From Siphlonurus alternatus (taxonomy: Eukaryota; Arthropoda; Insecta; Ephemeroptera; Siphlonuridae): a DNA stretch of 64,000 nucleotides. Position numbers and translations under genes: made by a program. The notes beneath the pieces are model-generated. The model ran no database searches and had not been told where the DNA came from. It saw nothing but the letters and a program-made list of their open reading frames with translations. The DNA lies in assembly GCA_949825025.1 (NCBI GenBank), contig OX463782.1, forward strand, positions 29,056,759-29,120,758, written 5' to 3'. Positions 42,001 through 54,521 of this stretch are shown piece after piece; the stretch's first letter is position 1; the number at the start of each line of letters is the position of its first letter.

Positions 42001-44183
42001 TGATTGCCAATGTAAGTCCGTAACTTCTTACTGGCTAACTAATAAGGTTATATCATGGTGACTTGAAATTTAGATGGTGTATTACAACATTATGATTCAA
42101 GCACAGTTTTAATGTCTAGCCTGTGATGGTAGAAGCTGGAATGCTTTGTTGCATATCTGAAAATTGTAATAAAATATATTGTTGTTGAGATAGAAAAGTA
42201 CTGTAGTAAGATAGCATAATTTTATTTAAAAATTGAAACAGTATCTGTATAGTATTTTGTTTTCAGAAATCTGCAAGAAGCTGACTAGCAAAAGCTAAAA
42301 ATATAAAACTGTGCTTGTATAGATTGAAACACAGCGTCGCTCGACTCAAATATCTCTGTTATAATTATTGCTCTTGATTGTTTTTTTTTTTTTTTTTTTT
42401 AATCTTTGCATGATAAATCATTTCATTACTTTTGATTGATGATAGGTGGTACTTTATATTTATGTACTTGTATTTTACATGGAAAGTATTTATTATTTTT
42501 TTATACCCATCAAGATTATTTGTAACTCTTAACTAAATTTGATAAATTCAAATTTAAATTTTTAGTCAGTAATTTTACCGTCAACGTTTGTTTTCAAAGT
42601 ACTATCTCTGTAACATGTATAATATAAAATTTGTCTACATGTACTGTATTTTACAGTTAACAATTTCAAAGTATAATCTTTCCTAACATCGACTTTTGTG
42701 ATTATTTGCTGTGATGAGGAAATAAAGTTTTATCTTTATCAGTTGAAAATTAAGCTTCTAAATAAATGCTACATAATAATTATTCTATATATTTATACAA
42801 TCTGTTTATTGAAGATAAATGAGTCGAGAGATGACATTTCTTTAGATGTTGTAATTGTAAAGTGAATGCTAAACTATATTACAATATACCTATTGCCTAT
42901 ATATTTGTATATATATATTAGCAGTCGTAATGTTTGTTTTCTGTTTTTTATCAAATTTATTTTGTATGCAGTGGTAACGCAATGTTTCTAAGTGTCTTAT
43001 TATTATGTTTGTTTGCAAGACTGGAGAGTGTGTGAAGCAAACCATACTTACTGTCCAGCCTCTAAACCTTTCTCTTTCTCTCTACTTCTCTCTATCTCTA
43101 CATTCCGACCTGTTGCTATCTTCCTGCACCGTCAGTGCTTCCTGATACTCAAAGTTTATGACAACCTAAAATTGAATTGATCAGAGCTGGCAGCTCCGAG
43201 GCCTGGTATTAATACAACAGCAATGAAAGCACTTTGAAATATATAATTTTAAAAGTCATGGTTCTGAAATCTATTAATTTCAAACCAAAAATATTAAAAA
43301 ATAAAGTGTCTCTTTTTGTTTATTTTAGGTGTTAATTTTCAAAACAAGAAATCAAACAAAACTTTGAGGTTTTGACATTGCAGTAATCATTTTTAAAAAG
43401 AAGTTTAAAAATGGTGTGAAAGTAAAATTATGGAATCTTTTATACTTGCTATCATCTCCCGTGCCTTCAGTTTAACATTAAGTACTGAAATTTCATTGGT
43501 TCTTCCTTCTCATTTTTATTGTTATTATTAAGGTACATAATTTCCCCTTGCTCAATATTTAATTAACGTATCTCGGAAACCAGTAACTTGCTGCTCTGAA
43601 TGTTTTGTCCCTCATTATAAAAACACAATCTCATTTACCTATCATCAATTTCTAAACGCCAAAACATAGACATAAGAAAAAAAGAAGAATTCTATACATT
43701 CCAATGTCAATTTTAAATTAAATTTTATCACTAAAGTTAATTTATTATTTGCAATCCTTTTCTTAATAGTTATGTTTCACCAAATACTTTAAAAAGAAAT
43801 CATTATTTTTGGGGAAATTGCTTACAAAATTCGTTAATGTTTTTTTAATATTCGTTTTGGCTAGTGAACGCAATGAATTTTCTCCTTTTTCCTAGCATTT
43901 TTTTTGTGAGTTGGTGAGTGAATGTTGCATGCTGTATGAATGAATGTGTGCAAGTTGTCTTTGAACGAGTTATCAATCCGTTGTATTCAATGAATCTTGT
44001 TCTACCAAAGATCAACTGGATTATAATTATTGTTATATTGGTGGTTTTGTGAATATGCAGGTGTACATCTTAGAAGTGATATTTACAAAATAAAAAAAAA
44101 TCAGGTTTGTTACTAACCCAGTATCGGCCCAAGTTCATTTGCATGAAAAACCTGGTTATCTTCTTTGTAAATCTCACCCATTC
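42000..44183. other. AT-rich intergenic DNA
   Basis: I see no exon, RNA gene or clear mobile element here, only T- and A-runs (for example 42380-42400). Confidence 0.6.
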
Positions 44184-44292
44184 ACTATGTTTACATGACG
44201 GTGTTTAATGCATATTCGTTGACGCCGCCTCATAAGAATAACATTATCCGTCGTCAACGAATACACATTAAACACCGTCATGTAAACGTAGT
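44184..44292. mobile_element. Foldback MITE (109 bp)
   Basis: A near-perfect palindrome: ACTATGTTTACATGACGGTG at the left is answered by CACCGTCATGTAAACGTAGT at the right, with arms of about 40 bp around a short loop. Confidence 0.75.
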
Positions 44293-45152
44293 AATTGTTA
44301 TATTTTATATAACAATATTTTTATGATAATATTATTTTTATGTTTGTTTACTTTTGATTCCAATTGATCATAAGGCATAATTGAGATTGTAAGAATTTAA
44401 TTAATGTGGCTATATTATAGATTGTACAAAGCTCTAGTAAATAATAGTCTCATTGCACTGTATACACATTTACAATATGTGTGTTTGTTAATGAAGATAA
44501 TAACAAAACTTATATAATATAATATTAAATCAATTTTTATTTTACTTATTTAGAATTATTATTTGGGTATTATTCTTTTTTTAATTTCTTTATATACCAC
44601 AAGTAAAATTATTTTATTAGATTCAAAATATTGTGTATCGTAATCCTTGTGGAAATTTTTAATCATAATAATCATGCTGATATAAATAGTATAAAATAAA
44701 TTATTGTGAACTTATCACTACATAATTAAAAAAGAAAAAAAAAATGTTTTCTTTTATTTTATTTTTTTGTGAAGGATATTTGCAATTGACTTGCTCTTTT
44801 TGAATACTCTGAATATATTGTTGCTTCTTATACATATTGCAGGGTTTGTAATACACGAAAGTTTTTGATAGCTGTCAATCATGTGCTGTATATCAATTAC
44901 ATGTTCCACCACGCCTACTGACCTTGTGTTTGACCTCTGTATCAAGGTCATTGACCCTCACCTTGCGCCCTCTGTGTGACCTCCATACCTTAACCTGCCT
45001 GGTTCCTAAACCCCCACCACCCAAACATTTTATCACCTCACGTACTCTGTACCAAGCAAGTAACATTAATGAAAAATTAACAAAACTTAAATCTGTGTTA
45101 TTTCATTTCTTACCTTTTTTACTGCAGTTAATTAATCTTCTTTACTTGTTAT

Positions 45153-45248
45153 AAGGGTTCCAGTAGGCTATAGTGCCTACAATATTTGCTATATTTGTAA
45201 TGCATTAGTTAAAAACAAATATTACAGGCACTAGCCTACTGGAACCTT
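45153..45248. mobile_element. Foldback MITE (about 96 bp)
   Basis: GGTTCCAGTAGGCTATAGTG at the left is answered by the complement CACTAGCCTACTGGAACC at the right. Confidence 0.75.
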
Positions 45249-45265
45249 CATCCAAATTGTTTGTA

Positions 45266-45675
45266 TTTAAGGGTAAGATAACACAAAACATAGATTGTTG
45301 TAGTCCCATTTGATTAACATGTAAAGTTGGAAACCTTAGCAACCTCATAATAATTCTGATTTTTTTTTTTTTTGTTTTTTAGAGACAGCCTTTAGCACCA
45401 AAAAAATATAGAAAAAATTTCGAAACAATCGGACGATCCAATTTTTTAAAATTAATTTCTTAGTTTAGGTCTCCATGGGAAAGCCTTATACTGAAAATTT
45501 AAAAAAATTGGATCGTCCGATTGTTATGAAAATTTTTCCACATTTTTTTGGTGCAAAGGACTGTCTCTAAAAAAAAAAAAAAAAATCAGAATTATTATGA
45601 GGTTGCTAAGGTTTACACGTTAATCAAATGGGACTAAAACAATCAATCAATGTTTTGTGTTATCTTATCCTTAAA
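45266..45675. mobile_element. Foldback element (410 bp)
   Basis: The left arm begins TTTAAGGGTAAGATAACACA and the right arm ends with its near complement. The arms are about 180 bp and include ATTGGATCGTCCGATTGTT-type sequence near the centre. There is no coding potential. It abuts the next element directly. Confidence 0.8.
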
Positions 45676-45852
45676 TGTTAAAAAAATCCCACATATGAAA
45701 ATTATGAAAAAAAAAAAAATTAAAATGTTCTCCTCTATACATTCCCTATCATTAGCTAAAATAACAGGTATACAAATTCAAGCTAGCTTTAGTTATGAAT
45801 TTGTATACCTGATATTTAAGCCACTGATAGGGAATGCAGAGGAGAATATTTT

Positions 45853-45883
<31 letters not shown>

Positions 45884-45921
45884 CATAATCTTTATGTGAG
45901 GGATTTTTTTTTTAACATTGG
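45675..45921. mobile_element. Foldback element (about 247 bp)
   Basis: AATGTTAAAAAAATCCCACAT at the left is answered by ATGTGAGGG followed by a T-run and AACATT at the right. Inner arms include ATTCCCTATCA and its complement. Confidence 0.75.
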
Positions 45922-46021
45922 GTGCATTACCTTCCCGGTAACATACTGTAGTTTTGTTCAACTCTAAAAAATACATTTGGGACATACATAATATAAAAAA
46001 CGGATAACCATATATGGCATT

Positions 46022-46352
46022 CAATGGAGTACCGACCTCAAAATTTTTTATTGCAGAAATGGATAGAGGGTGCAAAAATATGCTACTCTGAATTTGTTCA
46101 GATTTTTCTGAGACCGACAAGTATTTTTAAAAAATTATTGAAAGTTCTTTTTGTGACGTCACACGGCGGCAAGTCCTATATCTTTTTCTTAAGGAGCGGC
46201 GTCTCGTAACGTCACAAAAAGAACTTTTAATAAATTTTTTTTAAAATAGTTCTCGGATTCTAAAAAATCTGAAAAAAATCAGGGTAGCATATATAACTTT
46301 GCACCCTCTATCCATTTCTGCAATAAAATATTTAGAGGTCGGTACTCCATTG
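46022..46352. mobile_element. Foldback MITE, copy 2 of the family at 6083
   Basis: It starts CAATGGAGTACCGACCTC and ends with the exact complement. Arms and core match 6083-6410 closely. One arm keeps TGACGTCA (46154-46161); in the other it has become TAACGTCA. This copy defines the family ends better than copy 1. Confidence 0.88.
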
Positions 46353-47034
46353 TTATACAATTAATGCAAATTATTTTATTAATTTTACAGCTATTATTTA
46401 AAATGTGAGAGTTAGGAACCAATTTAATATTTTTGAGTTAAAGAGTTGTGTTCCCCATTAGGAGCTGGTACAATAATGCTGTTCCCTTCTAGTGATAATA
46501 ATATATACTTTGAACATAGTGGATAGTTCTTCACATTAAATATCAGTCGGTATGTTAATTGTGACTACGCATAAAATAATTCTTCAAAATATCTGAAAAA
46601 AATGTTAATAAAACAGTAAAATAAATGCATATTAATATATACATACAATTTTTTGTAAATAGAATTTTATCTGAAAATTAAAAATAATTTCTAAAAAAAA
46701 AAAAAAAATGTGTTCAAAAATGTAAAATTAGAAAACAGCATTATTATTATACCTCCCAGTGCATCATGGTTGAAATATTGAAATATTCTTTATTTTTTTT
46801 TTAGCTTGCGCTAATAATACAAGATTATAAAACAGACAGAAACAATGTAGTAATATACTGACCCGTCCCTTTTAATTGAGGCAGTTTCTAGAGCTGCAGC
46901 AGGAATTACATCATTTCTGTGGGTCAAATTAATCCCAAAGTCTGGTCGGCATGCAGGGCAAACTCTGTTAGCAACATATACGGTAGACGTAGGGTGTTTA
47001 GTATATAAGCTTATCTAATAAAAAGCAAAGAAAA

Positions 47035-47164
47035 ATTGCTTTGACCTCGACGACCAAGGTATAATAATGCTGCTGGCTTACCTTGCAAAAGGAATATCCT
47101 TAGCTGAATCGCGTAAGCCAGCAGCATTATATACATTACCTCGGTCGTCGATGTCCAAGGCAAT
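47035..47164. mobile_element. Foldback MITE (130 bp)
   Basis: ATTGCTTTGACCTCGACGAC at the left is answered by GTCGTCGATGTCCAAGGCAAT at the right, with inner arms GCTGCTGGCTTA and TAAGCCAGCAGC. Confidence 0.78.
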
Positions 47165-47165
47165 A

Positions 47166-48240
47166 TGACGTCATGCTATATAAATGAATTTTTGTTATAT
47201 TATAATCTGCATGGATACAATATTGAGCTAAAATAGAAATGGTCTCTTCTATTTGCTCATAAATCTCATGAGATCTCCGATTTTTTTATGAATTAGTTTG
47301 ACTGTCTATAGTATATATTATATGATAATTATAATTATTCTTACATAGTTTTAAATTGTTAATTTGAAACATATAATATATTTTTTATGTGATAGTTTCT
47401 TTTAACATAAATAATCATGATAAAAGAGATACAGAAATGCTTGGAAAATTTAATATGTCAGAAAAGCTGCTTCCATTTTATTTTTTTTTACAACTTTAAT
47501 TATCTGGAAAATTAAAAAACGTATAATTTATACAATTTACAATTTATTACAATAAATTGCATGTAAAATTACATCTGCATGCTGACTATATATACGGCAT
47601 TATTTATTATACATTTGTATCTTATCATTTCAAACCTAAAATAAATGCTTCATCTGTTAATACGTGCCATTTTGCATCATTCTAGTGCCAATTTCTACAG
47701 TAATTGTTTGTTTTTTTTAATGTTGAACATTAATAATTAATAATAATTATATTATTCATTTACTCGACGTTTTAATTATAATAGCCACCATTTTATTTTA
47801 AATCTCCTAAAAGTATGCAATTTTTTGAACATGTTTGTAAGGCGGGTTGCTAAAATTCAGGAGACCGCTGTAAGTTTTGGTGAATGAATGATGGCGAAAC
47901 ATTGTTTACTATAATTCGTGTTATATATATGTATATATATATATATATCTTGAATGAATTATATAAGATTGAGTGTCAGAATTTTTTAGAGTGTTTCTTC
48001 AATTATAAAAAAAAATGGGCAAAATAACAAAATATTAAATAAAGAATAAACGCTGATACCACAGGCGCAAGGAAATATTGGAAATTAAGATATTATATAA
48101 TTATTATATTATTAAAAAGAAAAGTTCTATATAATTTTATATTCTATTTCATCAAGCATATAATATAGAGATATATAAAAAATCAACACATTTTATACAC
48201 ATTGTATTCAATTTAGATATTTTAATTTTGTTACACATGC
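47166..48240. other. AT-rich DNA without recognised features
   Basis: A TGACGTCA lies at 47166-47173. Short TA and poly(A/T) tracts follow. No gene was recognised. Confidence 0.55.
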
Positions 48241-48690
48241 ACTTCAAGTGTTTTGCACCGAAATTTGGCGCGCGCCCTTTGTCTCTTTTGTGTGCTCGTG
48301 TACTGTTTATGACTACACGTGTATGGTATCGTCGTAGAGGATACGTGATATCTGGCTAGTTGCGAGGGGTGGGGGGGGGGGAAGAGAGGCTGGGTAGAGA
48401 GTGTCTGCAACTAGACCTGTGTGGAGAGCTGAGAGAGAGAGAGAGCAATGTAAAGGGCACAATTAAGCCGGCGCGCCGCGCGAGCTAGGAGGAGTGTTGG
48501 CGTGAGTGAGGCTGGCTGGCTCACCTGCAGGGTTGGCCCGGGCCGTCTCCATGGCAACTGGAGGCTGTGAGCTCTCCGCCCCGCCCCCTATGGACCCGCC
48601 TGCTTGCTCTGTGCTGCATCCTGGTGCTCCCGCTGCTGCAACCTTGAACTCAACACGACCGCACTCTAGCAGCTATATGTGTGTGTTGTA
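48240..48690. promoter_or_regulatory. GC-rich island with GA repeats and an RFX X-box-like site
   Basis: The GC-rich, CpG-containing block in very AT-rich DNA holds a G-run, a (GA)n tract near 48430, CGGCGCGCCGCGCGAG, an X-box-like GTCTCCATGGCAAC (48545-48558) and a CCCCGCCCCC GC box. It looks like a promoter or enhancer. No coding exon could be supported. Confidence 0.4.
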
Positions 48691-49475
48691 CTTTTAAAAT
48701 TAGTAACTTGATAAGAAAATTGTTTAAATCTTTTGTAACTTTCCCTCAATGGATTTTTTTTAATCTGAAGCCCTTTTTCTTTCTTTCTTCTCTTTGTATA
48801 TGTATTCTTTTATTTTTTTATAAAGCAACACGTTGAAAATAAATCATTATTATTAGTGATTAAGCAATTTTATGGTGTCTTATTATATGATTTATTGGCT
48901 CATAAATTTATTTTTAACTAATATAAGTATATATTAACTACACTGATGGTATAATATTATATATTAATATTAAAGTATATGTGTATATAGTTATAAATAT
49001 AAACTGTTATGTAAGTTTATAATATTTATATTATAGTTACATAACTAGCTTAATTTGTAAATAATAATTAATTTATCTGTGGCCTTTGTTATGAAAGTAT
49101 ATTAATTGACAGAAATCAAAGTCTTACAAAATAAAAGTTCTGATTGATTCTGAATTTAATGTCACGGAAATTATAAGTTCATATTGTACTGTGTATGTAA
49201 ATGTAAATGTGATGTAAATTTGCATGCATGTGTTACGGAATAAGAACCATAAGCTAATATTAGTATGGTCTATTTTAATAGTGAAAATAATATTCAAATA
49301 GTTTATTTTGTACTTTTATTAAATAAATAGAATTAAGTGACACTTTCAAACAATTTTAAGTCACGTATGTACATCATTATAAATGTTAATATATACATTC
49401 TATACTACATATATTTGAGGGGTACAAAATTCAAATATTATACATTGCCTTATATTAATATATATATATATGCTA

Positions 49476-51289
49476 GCACCCAAAGCCGAATTCGGGCAAA
49501 AGCTGAAAAAAATGCTCACATCTAGTTCTGCGCATCACGAAATGAGCCAAAGCCGAAGTGAGTTTTTTTTTCGGCTTTGGCGCATTTCATTTTGAACAAA
49601 ACTAGATCTGCTCAAATCGAAATGCGCCAAAGCCGATATGAGATTTTACTTCGGCTTTGGCGCATTTCATTTTGAGCAAAACTAGTTCTGCGCATCGCGG
49701 TTTGAGCAAAAGTCGAAATGATATTTTATTTCGGGTTTGGAGCAAAATTTTGAGCACATCTAGTTTTGAGCAAAATAAATAAGATGATTTTAATGACGAG
49801 ATGATGATTTTAATTTTAATGATATTAATTTTAATTTTTTAAAAAGAAAAATAAAAAACTAAGACAATATAAACTTATAATAAATATTAATATTGTGACC
49901 TAATATCTTTCAAGCGCTGTTTAAAAATAAATTAATTAGGGAAAAAAATAAAGACTTTAAAATGTAATCATATAGCGCAGTATACGTACGTACATACCTT
50001 ATAAAAAATATTGTAGAATCTGTTGTTTTTATAAAACACTCCACTATTTTTGTCACTTAATTACTACTTGATTATGTTTTTGTTAAATTAATAAATTTTT
50101 TGTTTTAAGAACTGCAGCTCAAATAAAATAGACATATACGCCACACGTTTTAAAGTATTCTTTAGATTCACTCGCTCTCACCATTAGAAATATTGTCATG
50201 CACGCACTTGTAAATTTCATAGTTCTAGTATATGTCTTAGAATTAGGCTATCATGCAATACAGGTTGTTATCGGTACAACGAGATAAGAAAGAAGCCTTT
50301 ACCTCTGCAATGAAGTTTAACCCCATTTGATTGCCGTATATGTTTAATATGTTTATGTATTGTGGCTGCTATAACAATGTTCAAAGAAATAGAACTATGA
50401 AATTTACAAGTACGTGCATGACAATATTTCTAATGGTGAGAGCGAGTGAATCTAAAGAATACTTTAAAACGTGTGGCGTACATGTCTATTTTATTTGAGC
50501 TGCAGTTCTTAAAACAAAAAATTTATTAATTTAACAAAAACATAATCAAGTAGTAATTAAGTGACAAAAATATTGGAGTGTTTTATAAAATCAACAGATT
50601 CTACAATATTTTTTATAAGGTATGTACGTACGTATACTGCGCTATATGATTACATTTTAAAGTCATTATTTTTTTCCCTAATTAATTTATTTTTAAACAG
50701 CGCTTGAAAGCTATTAGGTCACAATATTAATAATTAATTAATATTAAATTAATTAAATATATATTATTTAATTTAATTAAATTTAATTTAAATTTAAATT
50801 TAAATTTAATTTAATTTATTTAATTAATATATTAATTAAATATTATTAATTAATATTTATTAATATTAATAAATATTAATAGACACTATAAGTTTATAGT
50901 GTCTTAGTTTTTTATTTTTCTTTTTAAAAATTAAAATTAATATCATTAAAATTAAAATCATCATCTCGTCATTAAAATCATCTTATTTATTTTGCTCAAA
51001 ACTAGATGTGCTCAAAATTTTGCTCCAAACCCGAAATAAAATATCATTTCGACTTTTGCTCAAACCGCGATGCGCAGAACTAGTTTTGCTCAAAATGAAA
51101 TGCGCCAAAGCCGAAGTAAAATCTCATATCGGCTTTGGCGCATTTCGATTTGAGCAGATCTAGTTTTGTTCAATATGAAATGCGCCAAAGCCGAAAAAAA
51201 AACTCACTTTGGCTTTGGCTCATTTCGTGATGCGCAGAACTAGATGTGAGCATTTTTTTCGGCTTTTGCCCGAATTCGGCTTTGGGTGC
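49476..51289. mobile_element. Giant foldback element, 1.8-kb palindrome
   Basis: The left arm (49476-50226) is answered almost base for base by the right arm (50391-51289) in reverse complement, around a unique 160-bp spacer. The ends are GCACCCAAAGCCGAATTCGG and its complement, flanked by TA on both sides (49474-49475 and 51290-51291). The outer 280 bp of each arm consist of alternating copies of a module built on TTCGGCTTTGGCGCATTTC and GAGCAAAACTAGTTCTGCGC. The right arm has an extra AT-only block of about 148 bp (about 50735-50885). No protein is encoded, so it is non-autonomous. The TA duplication and length do not by themselves fix a superfamily. Confidence 0.9.
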
Positions 51290-51292
51290 TAA

Positions 51293-51314
51293 CATATATA
51301 TATATATATATATA

Positions 51315-51366
<52 letters not shown>
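51293..51366. repeat. (TA)n microsatellite next to the giant palindrome
   Basis: A TA array of about 70 bp with a small interruption directly flanks the right end. A shorter one lies on the left, suggesting insertion into a TA repeat. Confidence 0.95.
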
Positions 51367-51370
<4 letters not shown>

Positions 51371-51579
51371 TTCAATTTATTTCCATCGACATTTCAAAAT
51401 TCTTCATAATAATCAACATTTTTTTTATATAAATTTTTTGCATCTTTATTTACTTATAATAAGAAATAAAGTTGAAGACTAATAATTTTAAATCTATCAA
51501 TTTATGATATTCGACAAAGGAAATAATTTTTATTTTAAGACACTGCTCTACTTTAAAAACACTGACCCTTGGTATGACC

Positions 51580-51840
51580 TGCTGTTAGTTTGTTCTGCTT
51601 AGTTAGGGAGGGTCTTCCTCCTGGTAGGCTCTTTGTCGCCCATTTCTCTATCCTCTTTCACCGCACCCAGCTCCCTCTTAGTTCCCGTGATGCTTCAGAC
51701 ATCGTTAGTGCCGCGCTTCATGGTGACAGAGAGAGAGAGGGAGAGTAAAGGGTTGCTATGGAAATGAGTCACCTAGATTAGCTAGACTGTAGCAGAGAGG
51801 TAAGAGGTAAGTTTGAGCTTACTTTGAGCTGCGTTCTAAC
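51580..51840. promoter_or_regulatory. GC-rich island with GAGA, X-box-like and AP-1-like motifs
   Basis: It contains a (GA)n tract near 51727, GTTGCTATGGAAAT (51752-51765, close to the RFX X-box), a TGAGTCA (51765-51771), and a donor-like GGTAAG. Regulatory function is inferred from motifs only. Confidence 0.35.
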
Positions 51841-51910
51841 TGCTGATGAGCTCGTGCATGCTAACGTCCTTCCAATTTGAGAGGGTGGACGTGTCTCTCT
51901 CTCTTCATCT

Positions 51911-51916
<6 letters not shown>

Positions 51917-51958
<42 letters not shown>
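51917..51958. repeat. (CT)n microsatellite
   Basis: A pure CT/TC run of about 42 bp. Confidence 0.97.
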
Positions 51959-51962
<4 letters not shown>

Positions 51963-51973
51963 TCTTGTGTCAT

Positions 51974-52130
51974 GCCGAAGCATGAAGGAAAGCGGCTGCA
52001 TAACAAGGCTCATAACGAGCTCGAGCGCAAAAGATGGCTCATTCGCATAAAAAAAATATATACCAATTTGCCCCAGAAAAAAAAAATCCTTTTGATTAAC
52101 ACTACATTATTGGATGTCGATATAAAATAA
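51974..52130 (+). pseudogene. Short ORF with bHLH-like basic region (uncertain)
   Basis: The plus strand reads MPKHEGKRLHNKAHNELERK and then R, W and a KKIYTNL segment before a lysine run and a stop. The core HNELERKR is the DNA-contacting signature of Max/Mad/Myc-type basic helix-loop-helix proteins. One residue appears inserted before helix 1, and no loop or helix 2 follows. There is no splice donor at the expected place. It may be a decayed bHLH exon or retrocopy, or chance. I do not claim a functional gene. Confidence 0.25.
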
Positions 52131-54500
52131 TATAAAATTGAATTATATTGTACAATGTTAAATAAAATTTCAAATGTCTTTTAGTTTATTTTAGTAAAGG
52201 AAGGAATTATGATGTCGAATAAGGAATTAAAACAAGAATATGAATAAAAAATACAACATGCTTCTATATACAAACAATTTTAATATTATAGAAAGGACGA
52301 ACACAAAATAATTCATGTTAATCACTAAAAAAGCTTACTGGGTATTTAATGAACATTACAATGTCAGTTTTAGTAATAAAAACTTAAGTTGTATTGCATG
52401 CAGCAACAAATAAATCAAGAATACCCTTTTTTATACAGTCTATTTATAACAATTCTATTTTTACTCTGCTGTGATATAATATTGTGATGTTTAAATTGTT
52501 ATTTGATTATATATTTTAAAAACAAGTATTGCGTAATTAACAAAGTCAAATATTAATTTATATGCACGAATTGATTTATTTGATTTACAATTATCTAAAA
52601 TTATAAATGAATTATATTTATAAGAAAGGTTTATTTATTTTGTATTTAAAAATTAATATGCACGAACACTCAATAGTACAACATTTCTTTTTATACTTTC
52701 TTTATTATTGATGTTACAAAAAAGTATATATAAATATATCATGTCAATGTATAAAAAAAAAAGACTGACTTTTTATTTTATAACCTGAGCGTTATGCAAA
52801 TTTAATACATAACATAGTTTTATTATTATGCATGCAGTGAACCTTGTAGCTTTATTGATGAGTGTCTTTCTGAGATAGTTTGATCAATATTCTAAAAATA
52901 TAATAACAAAAATATATAACCATAGATATTATAATACAAAATATTATATCTATTATAATAACACAAACTTATTTTTGTGTTTGTGTGAATGTTACATAAT
53001 TGTTATAAATATTTTCAATGTAATGTCTACTATTTGAAATACAATAATTCTCTGCGTAATATAAGATTGGTTCAGGCAGGCCCGCGCATCCAGCTCGCTC
53101 ACTCGTTTGCTCTCTGCAACAGCATCCGCACAGGAGCCACTGGGCGGGTGAGGAGAGACGCCATTTTGTCAATCGATGTTCAGCCAAGAACCCATCTCGA
53201 CCATAAAACCGTTCTTTCAGACGCATTTGAGGAGCTATGCTTGCCTGCATGCCCTACTTACAATTCGTATCCACAATTTATAGCTGTCTGATGCAAGTAA
53301 ACTCCATCACTCAGCACCCGAAGACGACCATCTAGATTTTCTTTTTTCTTCTTTGTCGGATAAAAACCCACGAGCATATATGAGGACATAAAATAAATTT
53401 ACAAACAACTGATTCTCTTTCTTCTCCTTTCTATATGTTTACGACATAAAAATACCCAACGTATATAATGATCATTCTTGTTTTAATATAAAGTTTTATG
53501 GTTAATTTCATATGTATAAACTATATATGACCAGGATTTCTATATATATACATTCTGCTTATCAAATTTAAGAAATGTGCCAATTAATTTTTAGTGTAAT
53601 AAAGAGGATTCTGCAAAGCGAATTACAAAATAATTTGAAGGCACAATATGACATGCATGCATTGATGCAAATCATGCATAAAGTTATTATAATAAAAGGC
53701 TAATGTCTATTGCTGAACTTTTGATGTCGCAATTAATAAATGTTTTTGCATTAAAAAAAGTAATATGAAATTCCTACACTCAATTATTTTGAGCTTCAAT
53801 CTACATATTTTTTTCTACAAAATGTTGATTTATTTTATATTAAACTGTACCATTAGCGTGGGTATTGTTTGAGCTGTAGCTATGATGCATGCAGATTACT
53901 AGGGAGTGATGAGAAAATTAAGGGGGGGTGCAAGAAGTTACCTCCCTTCTCTCTCCCTTTTATCCCGTTCAGTCCAGACTAACATCCCTTGTATCCCTGC
54001 AGAGTTTTGCCCCCTTGGGTCCGCGATAGTTGCGTCAGTCTATGTCCTAGAGAGTTAAGGGATGCTAGCCACGTCATCATCAGATATGCCACCCCAAACT
54101 AATCCACCCCCGTCCCTTATGAGAAAAACTGATGTTGTAATATCAAATACAACGTTTCTATCGCACTTTTGCAGAACGTTAAATTATAATTCATGCTTAT
54201 TTCTATATGCTTTTAATTTTTCATGCTTATTGTTTTATTTTTAATTTGAATGAAATTTACTATTAAAAAAAGGTTCATGCGATAATAAAAGAACACACAT
54301 GAAAATAGGTTGATTTGTTATAAAAGAAAATAAGTTTTGTTTATTTTAAGTGTATTATATATTTTTAAATTCTCCCTTTATCCCTTTCTTTTTTTTTATT
54401 TTCCCATCACGCCCCCAAGTGGTTGGATAGAAATCGTCGTGTTTCACTCTCTCTGGCTGGTCTGGTGGTTCTAGATCTCCATGGATACGTCATGGACCAG

Positions 54501-54521
54501 GCAGCAGCAGCAGCAGCAGGC
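54501..54521. repeat. (CAG)n short trinucleotide repeat
   Basis: About six CAG units within the GC-rich island at 54415-54630. Confidence 0.85.

Noticed and set aside
46366..53680. Octamer ATGCAAAT (POU-like) at three places
   Set aside because: In AT-rich DNA of this length a few copies are expected by chance.
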